A DNA stretch of 64,000 nt from MPNP01 sp963668325 (GTDB taxonomy: Bacteria > Pseudomonadota > Alphaproteobacteria > Rhodobacterales > Rhodobacteraceae). Below are positions 50,785 to 59,960 of this stretch, one piece after another. Position numbers and translations under genes: made by a program. The notes under the pieces are model-generated. The model had not been told where the DNA came from. It did not search any database and was given only the letters and a program-made list of their open reading frames with translations. The DNA is taken from the NCBI GenBank assembly GCA_963668325.1, contig OY764222.1, positions 2,046,001 to 2,110,000 of the forward strand, read 5' to 3'. Positions within the stretch are counted from its first letter, which is position 1, and the number at the start of each line of letters is the position of its first letter.

Positions 50785-51380
50785 GGAATAATCAACAACT
50801 TGATTCTTCCGACCAAAAAAAGTGGTCTGACCACCCAGATAATACGCTTAGTAATGACGAAGAGTATTTGAAACAAAACAAAATAAATTCTCCAAAAATC
50901 GAAGAAAAAAATAACAACAATTCTGATGTTTGGACTATTTTATCTCAAATTAATCGTAGTTCGAAGCAAAGCCAAGATATTGTTACCCTTTATGATGAAA
51001 TTCCAGAAAGGAACACAGCTAGACCGAAAAGAACATTAACCCCAACAGCAGAGTGGGAAGGCTATGTAGAAAGCATTTCAGATCACGAGTTTACGGCCAA
51101 AATGGTTTATTTGAATTCAAATTCATCAATACCAACTGATATTGCTACTTTTTCAATAGATGAAGTTAGCGAAGATGACTGGCAATTGCTAATTAAGGGT
51201 GCCATTTTTCGCTGGATAATAGGGTATGAGCGTTTAAGTTCTGGCCAGGTACGTAAAGTATCAGAATTGTACTTCCGTAGACTTCCAGTCCATTCTGAAA
51301 AAGATTACAAAAGGTCTCTCAATAAAGCAAAAAATCTTATTGCTTCAATCAAATTGATTAATGAAACCGAAACCCGATGA
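50778..51380 (+). CDS. Unknown protein, gene 2 of the MBL cassette
   Basis: 200 residues in two parts. Residues 1-85 are Asn/Lys/Ser-rich and look disordered. Residues ~90-185 look like a compact beta-rich domain (AEWEGYVESISDHEFTAKMVYL, FSIDEVSEDDWQLLIKGAIFRWIIGYERL, ELYFRRLP), plausibly a small barrel. No family name or catalytic motif can be given. It overlaps gene 1 by seven bases and gene 3 by 20 bases, so the three products are likely made in fixed ratio and may form a complex. Confidence 0.75.
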   Translation: MLGNNQQLDSSDQKKWSDHPDNTLSNDEEYLKQNKINSPKIEEKNNNNSDVWTILSQINRSSKQSQDIVTLYDEIPERNTARPKRTLTPTAEWEGYVESISDHEFTAKMVYLNSNSSIPTDIATFSIDEVSEDDWQLLIKGAIFRWIIGYERLSSGQVRKVSELYFRRLPVHSEKDYKRSLNKAKNLIASIKLINETETR

Positions 51381-52443
51381 GATAGAGGTTTCAGTATTTG
51401 GTCCTGGATACGGTGAATGTATTGTTGTTCATGTAGGATCTGGTAAATGGGCAATTATTGATTCTTGTTTAGATGATCAAGGAAAACCAATTTCTCTGTC
51501 TTATTTGCAGCAATTGGGTGTTTCCGTTGAGACTGATGTAATTTCAATCAGTGCAAGCCATTGGCATGATGATCATGTAAAAGGGTTGGCAGAAACGATC
51601 GAAATATGCCGAAATGCAAAGTTTTCCTCAGGTTCTGCCATGCTTGAAGAAGAGTTTCTTGCCTTCCTATGTGATAATGAAATCCAACAAGTTCAGAAAC
51701 TTGATAAAGGGGGTACAGAGCTTCATAGATGTATAGAAATATTGATCAATACTGGAAGAAGTTTAAAACCACTTTCCGAGGATACAATAATCTTTGAATA
51801 TGATCCAAATGAAATGGCTCATGGATTACATGTGGAATTGAGAGCACTTTCCCCATCTGGTAAACAGTTTGCAGAATCAATTCAACATTTTGCTAAATTG
51901 AATAAGGAAAGTAAGGGGCAACCAAGGGGAAGGATAAATAAACCTTCACGAAATGATCTTTCGGTTGCTATGATATTCTCTATTGGAGAACAAACGGTAT
52001 TATTTGGGGCTGATTTAGAACAGGATAAAGACACTCAAAAAGGTTGGAATGCTATATTATCTAACCGGAGAGGTAGATTGCCCTCAAATATCTTTAAAAT
52101 CCCTCATCATGGATCATCAAATGCTCACAATAGTAATGTTTGGAGGGAGATGATAAAAAAACAATCTTGGTCAGTAGTTACCCCGTTTAAGAATGGGAGT
52201 ACAACACTTCCTATGGACACAGATGTAACAAGAATAAAGAAGTATTCCCAAAATTGCTTTATAACTAGTTCTAAGCCTTCACAAATAAAGAAAAGATATA
52301 ATCAAGAAACAATTAAACTGTTTAAGTCGATGGGTCCAAAGTTAATTCCATCGATTTTTTCAGAGGGGCGAGTAACCTTCCGATGGAACGCTAATGATAT
52401 CAGACCCGTAGTTGAATTATCTGGAACTGCGAAGGCGCTATAG
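51361..52443 (+). CDS. Metallo-beta-lactamase-fold hydrolase, gene 3 of the cassette
   Basis: 360 residues. The metal motif HWHDDH lies at 67-72, with aspartate in VLFGADLEQD at about 218 and histidines in KIPHHGSSNAH at about 249-257. This layout resembles the ComEC/Rec2-type MBL branch, but with no membrane domains. Such domains hydrolyse phosphodiesters or nucleotides, although other chemistry occurs. The 5' end overlaps gene 2 by 20 bases. It is the likely catalytic part of the cassette; target unknown. Confidence 0.85.
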   Translation: MKPKPDEIEVSVFGPGYGECIVVHVGSGKWAIIDSCLDDQGKPISLSYLQQLGVSVETDVISISASHWHDDHVKGLAETIEICRNAKFSSGSAMLEEEFLAFLCDNEIQQVQKLDKGGTELHRCIEILINTGRSLKPLSEDTIIFEYDPNEMAHGLHVELRALSPSGKQFAESIQHFAKLNKESKGQPRGRINKPSRNDLSVAMIFSIGEQTVLFGADLEQDKDTQKGWNAILSNRRGRLPSNIFKIPHHGSSNAHNSNVWREMIKKQSWSVVTPFKNGSTTLPMDTDVTRIKKYSQNCFITSSKPSQIKKRYNQETIKLFKSMGPKLIPSIFSEGRVTFRWNANDIRPVVELSGTAKAL

Positions 52444-52599
52444 AAGCCATGAAATTAAATGCTTGAGTTACAGGGGATTTAAGGCAAATTGGTTTCGTTG
52501 AGGTCAATAATTAACTAGAAATATTAGGAAAATTAAATTTATTTGTATACCCTCCAAGTATTCGTAGCCACATGCTAGTATAAAACCCCAGGAAATTAG

Positions 52600-54225
52600 A
52601 TGACAAAAACCGTAGCCCAATTATTAGTAACATCACTGATTAAGAATAAGATTGATCAACTATACTGTTTGCCGGGCGTCCAAAACGATCCTTTTTTCAA
52701 TACGCTCTACGATTACACAGACGACATTACTCCCATAGTAACCCGCCATGAACAGGGGGCTGCCTATATGGCTACTGGTGCAGCCTTGGCCACCGGTAAA
52801 ATTCAGGCATTTTGTGTTGTACCTGGTCCTGGATTCTTAAATACCACAGCCGCATTAAGTACTGCTTTAGCTGTGAATGCTCCCGTTTTAGGTATTATTG
52901 GACAAATTCCCCTGGATGCCATTGACAAGGGCCATGGCCTTTTACATGAAATTCCAAATCAATTGGGGATATTAAAGAGCCTTACCAAGTTTGCTGATCG
53001 GATTACTGGGGGCAACAATGCTAGGGAGGTGTTGGATAAAGCGGTCAACTCCATAACAACCGGAAGGCCCCAACCCTCTGGCGTTGAAATCCCAGTTGAT
53101 GTTTGGGATAAGGTAGTAAAGGATAGCAAAGAAGCGAACTCTTATTCCCAATGCCAAACCTTGGACTATGATAAGATTTTAAGGGCCAGGGAAATATTGA
53201 CTCAGGCCAAGGCACCAATGATAGTAGTGGGCAGTGGTGCACAGAATCACAGTTTGCATATAATCAAACTTATGAAGATGCTTTCAGCTCCAGTAGTGTC
53301 TTATCGGACCGGTCAGGGAGTGGTACCTGCGGATCACCCCTTGAAAATAAATTTACCTATTGGATATGATTTATGGCCTGATGTTGATGTTGTTCTTGGA
53401 TTGGGAACCAGGCTTCAAAGCGAAGTGTATGATTGGGGTCAAGACAATAATCTGAAGGTTATTCACATTGATATAGATGGAAGCCAACTAAACAGAAGTG
53501 CCAAAGCAGATTTGGCAATCAATGCGGATTTAGGCCTAGCGCTACCTGAATTAATTAATGCTCTTAAGGGAAGGGAAGTCAGTAGGGTGGATTGGCTAAA
53601 GAAAGTCAAGGAGGCTTCCAAAGTCAGGTGGAAAGAAATCAGGCACAAATTAGCACTCCAAATTGCTTACCTGGAAGCTATAAGAGAAGCACTGCCCAAA
53701 GAGGGTATTTTTGTGGATGAGTTGACCCAAGTGGGTTATGTTTCCCGCTTTGCCTATCAAGCCTTTCTTCCCAGAACCTATATTTCTACTGGCTATCAAG
53801 GAAGTTTAGGCTATGGTTTTCCAACCGCGTTGGGAGTTGCTCATGCAAGAAGGGATGTGCCCGTTGTAGCCATTGCCGGTGATGGAGGTGCTTTATTAGG
53901 GTTAAGCGAGCTGGCCACAGCCGTAAAATACAATATTCCGCTGACAACAATAATATTTAATGATAACGCCTATGGAAATATCAGGCATTTTCAAAGGGCT
54001 GAGTATGGTGGTCGAATGATTGCCACTGATCTCACTAGTCCAGATTTTGTGAAATATGCTGATGCTTTCGGTGTTATCGGCCTACGGGCAAATACCCCTG
54101 GGGAATTAAAGAAAGTGCTGGGACAGGCTATCAAACTTGATGAACCTTGTATAATCGAAGTGCCAGTGGGTGAATTTCCCAGCCCTTGGGATTTTCTTGT
54201 ATATCCCAAGAACAGGGGTGTTTAG
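52600..54225 (+). CDS. Thiamine-diphosphate enzyme, acetolactate synthase-like
   Basis: 541 residues in the three-domain POX/ALS fold. The N-terminal PYR domain has the catalytic glutamate in VTRHEQGAAYMATGAALATG (about 50). The central domain is CoA/FAD-like (IVVGSGAQ). The C-terminal PP domain has the TPP-Mg motif GDGGALLGLSELATAVKYNIPLTTIIFNDN. It decarboxylates a 2-oxo acid and may ligate the product. No ALS small subunit is adjacent, so a role outside branched-chain amino acid synthesis is quite possible. Confidence 0.85.
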   Translation: MTKTVAQLLVTSLIKNKIDQLYCLPGVQNDPFFNTLYDYTDDITPIVTRHEQGAAYMATGAALATGKIQAFCVVPGPGFLNTTAALSTALAVNAPVLGIIGQIPLDAIDKGHGLLHEIPNQLGILKSLTKFADRITGGNNAREVLDKAVNSITTGRPQPSGVEIPVDVWDKVVKDSKEANSYSQCQTLDYDKILRAREILTQAKAPMIVVGSGAQNHSLHIIKLMKMLSAPVVSYRTGQGVVPADHPLKINLPIGYDLWPDVDVVLGLGTRLQSEVYDWGQDNNLKVIHIDIDGSQLNRSAKADLAINADLGLALPELINALKGREVSRVDWLKKVKEASKVRWKEIRHKLALQIAYLEAIREALPKEGIFVDELTQVGYVSRFAYQAFLPRTYISTGYQGSLGYGFPTALGVAHARRDVPVVAIAGDGGALLGLSELATAVKYNIPLTTIIFNDNAYGNIRHFQRAEYGGRMIATDLTSPDFVKYADAFGVIGLRANTPGELKKVLGQAIKLDEPCIIEVPVGEFPSPWDFLVYPKNRGV

Positions 54226-54310
54226 CAAATACATGCTGCTCTTGAAATTTTGCCTAATATTTAATCCCTGATACTTGTTTATAGCTTAATCCCTACTAGT
54301 TTTGGGTATT

Positions 54311-55168
54311 ATGAAACTACCCTTCAGAAAATCAAAAGACAAAACTCCCGCAAAGAAAAAATCCCGAAGAATAAGATTACCCTTTAGGAAATCCAGACCA
54401 GTTGTTTCTGTGATCAGACTAGAAGGAATTATTCTTTCAGGTGGAAGAATGCGGCAATCCCAACTTTCTGATGAAAGTGTGGCACCATTCATTGAAAAGG
54501 CCTTCACAAGAGGTAAACCGGTTGCTATCGCCTTGATAATCAACTCACCGGGAGGCTCGCCAGTTCAAAGTTCCCTGATTGCCAGCCGGATAATTCGACT
54601 GTCCAAGGAAAAGGAAATTCCAGTATTTACTTTTGTTGAGGACGTTGCTGCTTCGGGTGGATATTGGTTGGCGGCAATTGGCGACGAGATTTATGCCGAT
54701 GAAAACTCCATTGTCGGCTCGATTGGTGTAATATCCTCCTCATTCGGTTTTCAGGACCTTTTGAACAAAGTGGGTATTGAAAGGAGAATACATACTTCAG
54801 GTGAAGATAAAAATATCCTGGACCCCTTTCTCCCCGAAGATCCTGAAGATGTAGAAAAACTAAAGGAAATCCAGCAAGAGATTCATCAAAACTTTATTTC
54901 TTATGTATCTGAAAGAAGAAAAGATAAGGTTCAGGAGGAACTCGCCTTTACTGGAAGGTTCTGGACAGGAAAGAAAGCCATTGAAATTGGTTTGGTTGAT
55001 CATATTGGGCATATGGTTCCAGTGATGAAGGAAAAGTTTGGGGATAAGATCAAATTTAATTCTTATGCCAAGAAAAAGAAATTTTTGTCTTCACTTGGAG
55101 CACAAATGAGCAGTTCATTGCTTGATGGCATGAAAGAAAACTCCTTGTGGGGAAAATTCAATCTCTAG
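54311..55168 (+). CDS. S49 family serine peptidase (SppA/SohB-like)
   Basis: 285 residues from ATG 54311; a TTG three codons upstream is in frame. The basic N-terminus (Lys/Arg repeats KLPFRKS and RLPFRKS) lacks a clear membrane anchor. The catalytic serine lies in VEDVAASGGYWLAAIGDEIYAD and the lysine is expected in the SIGVISSSFGF...GIERR region. SPGGSP is the oxyanion segment. It is a short SppA form that degrades cleaved signal peptides or membrane-protein fragments. Confidence 0.88.
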   Translation: MKLPFRKSKDKTPAKKKSRRIRLPFRKSRPVVSVIRLEGIILSGGRMRQSQLSDESVAPFIEKAFTRGKPVAIALIINSPGGSPVQSSLIASRIIRLSKEKEIPVFTFVEDVAASGGYWLAAIGDEIYADENSIVGSIGVISSSFGFQDLLNKVGIERRIHTSGEDKNILDPFLPEDPEDVEKLKEIQQEIHQNFISYVSERRKDKVQEELAFTGRFWTGKKAIEIGLVDHIGHMVPVMKEKFGDKIKFNSYAKKKKFLSSLGAQMSSSLLDGMKENSLWGKFNL

Positions 55169-55639
55169 GCTTCTAGTTTTAATCATTTCTAGAAAAGAGA
55201 TTAATCCTTTAGAAAACCGCTGGGTTTTGATTTGATGCCCTTATTATCTTACTAGAAACTCCAGCCAGTGATTACCCGATTCCTGCCCGGTCGAGAGCTG
55301 ATAGTTACAAATACTATTGTGCTATTGGCGGTGTAATTGAAGCACCCTTGGAAAAGCAGTTCATTCCAAATACCTGATCAGGTTGCAGGTTACGAATGTA
55401 ACTCCACACATCTCTCTTGTTTAGTTGCCTATGGTTAACTTGGCTAAAATCAATGAGGGCTGCAGAATTGCCCAGATTTTATCGTCATAAACCCGTTGCT
55501 TTCCAAACTCCCATATCTATCCGAGATGGGAAAACCTAAGGTGTTGAAAAATAAAACCCCAAAAAAAGAATGTTTCTATTAGAAAAAAGAATTACACTTT
55601 GGGGTAAATTCTAATTTGAAGTTTATGGTGTGGTGAAAC
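55169..55639. other. Intergenic stretch, no gene recognised
   Basis: About 470 bases without a credible ORF on either strand. Near the end, CCCCAAA and TTTGGGG (about 55557 and 55602) form a distant inverted repeat with a long A-rich loop. I would not call it a terminator. Confidence 0.5.
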
Positions 55640-56440
55640 ATGAATACTAAAGGCAGAAACCAGGCAGCCTTAGTGACTGGTGGAGCTATAAGGTTAGGCA
55701 AGGAAATAGCTGTTGCCTTGGCAAAAAGAGGTTTTGATATAGCTGTTCACTATAATACTTCAAAAAAGGAAGCTGAATCGGTTGCTGAAACCCTGTCATC
55801 CTTCGGAATAAAGGTAGTTTTATTGCAAGCAAACCTACTTAATCATGAAGAAACTGTAAGTTTGATTGATACTGCCAAGGATGGTTTGGGAAATCCCCTT
55901 AATCTATTGGTAAACAATGCCTCATTTTTTCAAAATGATTCTATAGATTCAGCCTCTCTGACAAGTTGGGATAAGCATTTTTCTTCAAATTTAAGAGCTC
56001 CCTTCTTTCTAACGCAGGCCTTTGCCCGGCAAGTTCCAAAGGAAAAGATGGATGAAAATGGCGAACCAATTGCCCAAGGTTTAGTAGTCAATATGGTTGA
56101 TCAAAGAGTTCTCAAGCCCACATCGCAATTTGCTACTTATACCCTCGCTAAAATGGGGCTATGGTCATTTACTCAAACTGCTGCAATTGCTTTGGCCCCA
56201 AGGATAAGAGTCAATGCCATTGGTCCTGGTCCGACAATCAAAACGGATTTTCAAACAGAAGAGCATTTTTCGAGGCAACGGTCCAATACTATATTGAGGA
56301 GAGGGTCAAATCCTCGGGATATAGTTGGGGCATTAAATTATTTTATTGATTCCCCCTCGGTAACCGGCCAGTTAATTTGTACGGATAGTGGCCAACATTT
56401 AACCTGGAATCCCAAATTCTGGGGTGAAGATTATGGATAG
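55640..56440 (+). CDS. SDR-family oxidoreductase, pteridine-reductase-like
   Basis: 266 residues. The NAD(P) motif is TGGAIRLGKEIA at about 12-23, with NNASFF later. A catalytic Tyr-x-x-x-Lys occurs in ATYTLAKMGLW, and the Ser/Asp partner region is VNMVDQR. The TGGAIRLG start, with arginine after the glycine, and the VDQR segment fit the FolM/pteridine reductase branch, which reduces dihydropterins. Single gene. Confidence 0.82.
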   Translation: MNTKGRNQAALVTGGAIRLGKEIAVALAKRGFDIAVHYNTSKKEAESVAETLSSFGIKVVLLQANLLNHEETVSLIDTAKDGLGNPLNLLVNNASFFQNDSIDSASLTSWDKHFSSNLRAPFFLTQAFARQVPKEKMDENGEPIAQGLVVNMVDQRVLKPTSQFATYTLAKMGLWSFTQTAAIALAPRIRVNAIGPGPTIKTDFQTEEHFSRQRSNTILRRGSNPRDIVGALNYFIDSPSVTGQLICTDSGQHLTWNPKFWGEDYG

Positions 56441-56567
56441 TACATAGCCCAAAAGGGAGTAAATTATTCAATTGAGGAGCCAGATATACAATCTAACTAT
56501 CTAGCATGGAAACTGACAACCAAATTTCATAATATCGTTTCTGACTTGGTTGAGATTGTAGTGGTGT

Positions 56568-59468
56568 TCAGAATAGATACTGTAGCCCCACCGAACCGGA
56601 GTAGGTGAAGTTGTCACTACCAATTCCCGCTGTGGAGATATTAGCGTCAAAGATGAGGTCTTTTCGGTTCCACGAAATACCTACATCCAACAAAGGTAAG
56701 GTTTTGGGACCTTCCGATTCAAACTCTTCGCTATTAACCATTACTTTTGTATTGCCATTCATCAAGTGTCTTAAGCCCACTGACCCATACAATTTCATGG
56801 ATTCATTTCCTGAGGGAATTTCAGATTCAAAATTCAATCCTGCACCTGCTTCAAGGATGCTAGTTTCTGCAAAAGATATATGAGATTCAACCCGGTCAAC
56901 AAATTCATTGTCAAAAATTGACTCCGTTCGGCTTATCCATGCTTTGGCTGTTAAAGCTAAAGGTGAATCCAGGGCTATTCGTGTACCTGCCTCAATCCCG
57001 AAGGAAAGCACTTTACCATCAACATCATTGGCCAGATTGCTTCTATTATCTGAAGAGATATCAAGGCTGTAGAAAGTAGCTGCACCATTTACTTTTCCAT
57101 ATAAATTGTTTTCTCCCTCCCAAATGAATACAACCTCAGATCCGTAGCCATCAGCTTCGATTATACCCCCCCCCATAGGGGAAAATACATTTACAGAGCC
57201 GGAAACCTTACGTAAGGCCAAGCACCCGATAATATCATCCGTCAACCTAGAATTCCCACCTACAGCCAACTCTTGACGAGTGAAATCAAAACCTGCACCA
57301 AGTGTTGCACTGGAAGGTTGGTAGCTGCCTTGTCCACCAGTGAATTGACCCCAAGTCTGATATTCAGATGATTGGTTTGGAGTAGATAAGTTATGATCGC
57401 ATGAAGAACCTTCAGCCAATCGGATCAAGGAAGCCGGTAAAATTTCGTATACTGCTGTACGGGGAGCTATTACTTTTATGAAGTCGTCTGCGGAAAAATC
57501 ACGATCTGCAATGATATCATTTGATCTGGGAGAAAAAGTCCAAGGATCCATGCTTCGGTCTGTAATCATTAGCCCGTCAGTCCTGATCTTTATATCGTAA
57601 ACCCCATTTGGAGCCCTTGCATCTGTAATGACACCTGTTCGACCGTCATGTAATAATACTCCATTGACTACAATAGTTGTTTCGCCACCGTCATTTATGA
57701 TCCAGCCATCCCCAATAACTTCAACAACATCCCGTTCATCAAGGACTATATCCACAGATAATTTGGGCATGGTAGTAGTATTTCCCGGGTTGTCTCCCGT
57801 AGCCAGGATTGCAATGCGTGACCTGGCGTCAACACTTCCTGTTGTCCCGATATTTACCTTGCCGCCACCAGCAAGAAAAATACCTGTTTCGGCAGAGATT
57901 TGCCCGTTTATGGTTATAAAGTTCCGACGAAATCCATCGTCATCAATCGAAGCTACGAATTGAGCGGATCCATCTGCAGCCAGCCTACCAATGCGTGCTC
58001 CAACCGAACCTGCTCCACGAGCATCTATATTACCAGTTACTATATTAATCATACGATTTTCATCAGTGCCGGTATGCAAGGCATATATTCCGTGTGAATC
58101 TGCACCATTGGTGGTGATTTTATGATTACTTCCAGCAACAATCGAAATATTACCTGTTCCTCGGTGTTCCCCATAGATACCATGAGAGTTGGTACCTTGG
58201 GTTTCTATGGTACCACCCAAGGTTGTCACCATGATATTACCTTCGGATAATATCTGGGCCATGATACCGCGGGCTAAGGTACTACCATAATTTAAATATT
58301 CACCAGTAGATTTGGTCTCAATCTCGGTATTCCGAAGAAAAATAATGACATTACCATTACTTCCATCAGATTGAATGCCATAAATTCCATTGCTGAATGC
58401 ACCCCCAGTAGTGATTTTACTGTTATCCACCATTATGATAGATACATCGCCCTTCCTATTCCTGTTCCAGCCAAGAACACCATGATTTGTTTGAATTCCA
58501 TTGGTTTCTAAGACTAACCCCTCACCATATATTCGTATACCACCTTCTCCGATTCCAGAACATTTCATAGCATCAATTTCGGGGGGACATGTTTTTTGGC
58601 CATTGGCAACAATACCATACGAATTACTTGCACCAAAGGTTCGGATAGTAACTTTCTCACCATTCATTAACTTCCTAACATCAATGATTATGTTTCCATT
58701 TGCCTGGTGATAACTGCTAATACCAAAAGCACCTAAACCGGTTGTCGCAATCGTTCCACCTCGAACGTCAATCCTGATATCACCATGACTCCTGTTATCT
58801 TCTGTACGATGCCAAGTTACTATTCCGTGGGCCAATTCTCCATTAGTTAGGATATCTACATTTTTTGTCTTTATGGCGATATCTCTTGAAAACGAACGGC
58901 TAAGGGCACGTTCCTGTTGATCAGCATCCACTACTTGTGTATAACTGCCTACACCTCCAAAAATACCCCGAGAATAATTTCACTTTATAACAATTTCAGC
59001 ATCAGAGACCGTAATATCGACCGTACCAATCCCTTCGTGCCAACCAATTATGCCGTGTGTTACCATAGTTTGGTATTCGTCACTATCAACAAAATTGGTC
59101 GTTATATCGGCAGTCTCTGCATCTTTCCCCAAGAAATTAATTTTTATTTCACCTTCGCCCTGGTGTAAACTACTTACCCCTGGGGATTTACTACCATCAG
59201 TCGAGATTGTCGTATCTACGAGATCAACAAGGATATCTCCTTTACCTCCATGCTTTATCCTTACTCCAGAGATACCCTCACCATTCGTTTCAATAGTCGT
59301 ATCTTGAATATTCAAGTTGATGTCTTGCGTAGAAGTTTCGCTATATTCACATGAAATTGCTTGGCCAAGTACGGGATTGCCTGCACAAATCTCTTGTGAA
59401 TACGATTGTCCTGGAATATTGGCACCTGCCAACAATGGCAAGAACACGTAGATATTCTTGAGGGACAT
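56568..59468 (-). pseudogene. Autotransporter-like outer-membrane protein, one in-frame UGA
   Basis: One frame of 967 codons from 59468 to 56568 on the minus strand, interrupted only by TGA at 58980-58982. The first piece (162 residues) has a signal-like start (MSLKNIYVFLPLLAGANIPG). It then begins beta-solenoid repeats of the pattern G-I/V-x-x-x-H-x-G-x-G-x-I. Reading resumes with NYSRGIFGGVGSYTQVVDADQQ and continues the same repeats for about 430 residues (SHGIYGEHRGTGNISIV). A C-terminal beta-barrel of about 270 residues ends in LQYLF, the terminal aromatic used for BAM insertion. The piece after the stop could restart at GTG 58931 but would have no signal peptide. Confidence 0.82.
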
Positions 59469-59951
59469 CGTATAATATAAAATATGCTAATGAGAGTATA
59501 AGCACATTATATATTATTTTTGATAAAATGAAATTCGGTAAAATTCTGGCTACTAAACAACTTTGGTTGTTAACTAATCTTTATAATAAATATTATAAAT
59601 CCAGTAATTAGAGCATTTCTTCCCAATAGATTGATGAATTTGAAATTCAAATATTATTACCAACCTCAATTTCAATTTTGTTCTGTGTTCAAAGTTATAT
59701 TATCTATATTCATAAAATAATCTTATAGGCTTGAACAATCATTATTGGACATCTTGTTAAAGGTTAAGTTACCAATTTGAAGAAAGGCCTATCCTTTACT
59801 CTTGCCGGTTTGTATTCCAAAAATGATAAGGCAGAAAACAATAATGAATATGCCCTATTTTTGTTCAGTGGTAGTAGAATTATGAAATGACACAATTGAA
59901 AATTGGATTTACTCAGTTTCATAAAATAGCTATGCCTAATAAAATTTTGGA
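59469..59951. other. AT-rich divergent intergenic region
   Basis: About 480 very AT-rich bases between the divergent autotransporter and uvrC genes. No ORF is supported. On the minus strand a TTATAC and TATATT pair 16 bases apart lies so near the autotransporter ATG that the transcript could be nearly leaderless. Confidence 0.45.
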
Positions 59952-59960
59952 TTGGGGAAG

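Noticed and set aside
49978..52600. tRNA-fMet as an integration site for an island carrying the MBL cassette
   Set aside because: No integrase and no repeat of the tRNA 3' end was found downstream before the next gene.
55550..55612. CCCCAAA/TTTGGGG inverted repeat as terminator
   Set aside because: Short arms separated by about 38 bases and no T-run.
56568..59468. UGA read as tryptophan or selenocysteine in the autotransporter
   Set aside because: Many genes in the window end in UGA, and no selenocysteine insertion context or redox motif surrounds the codon.
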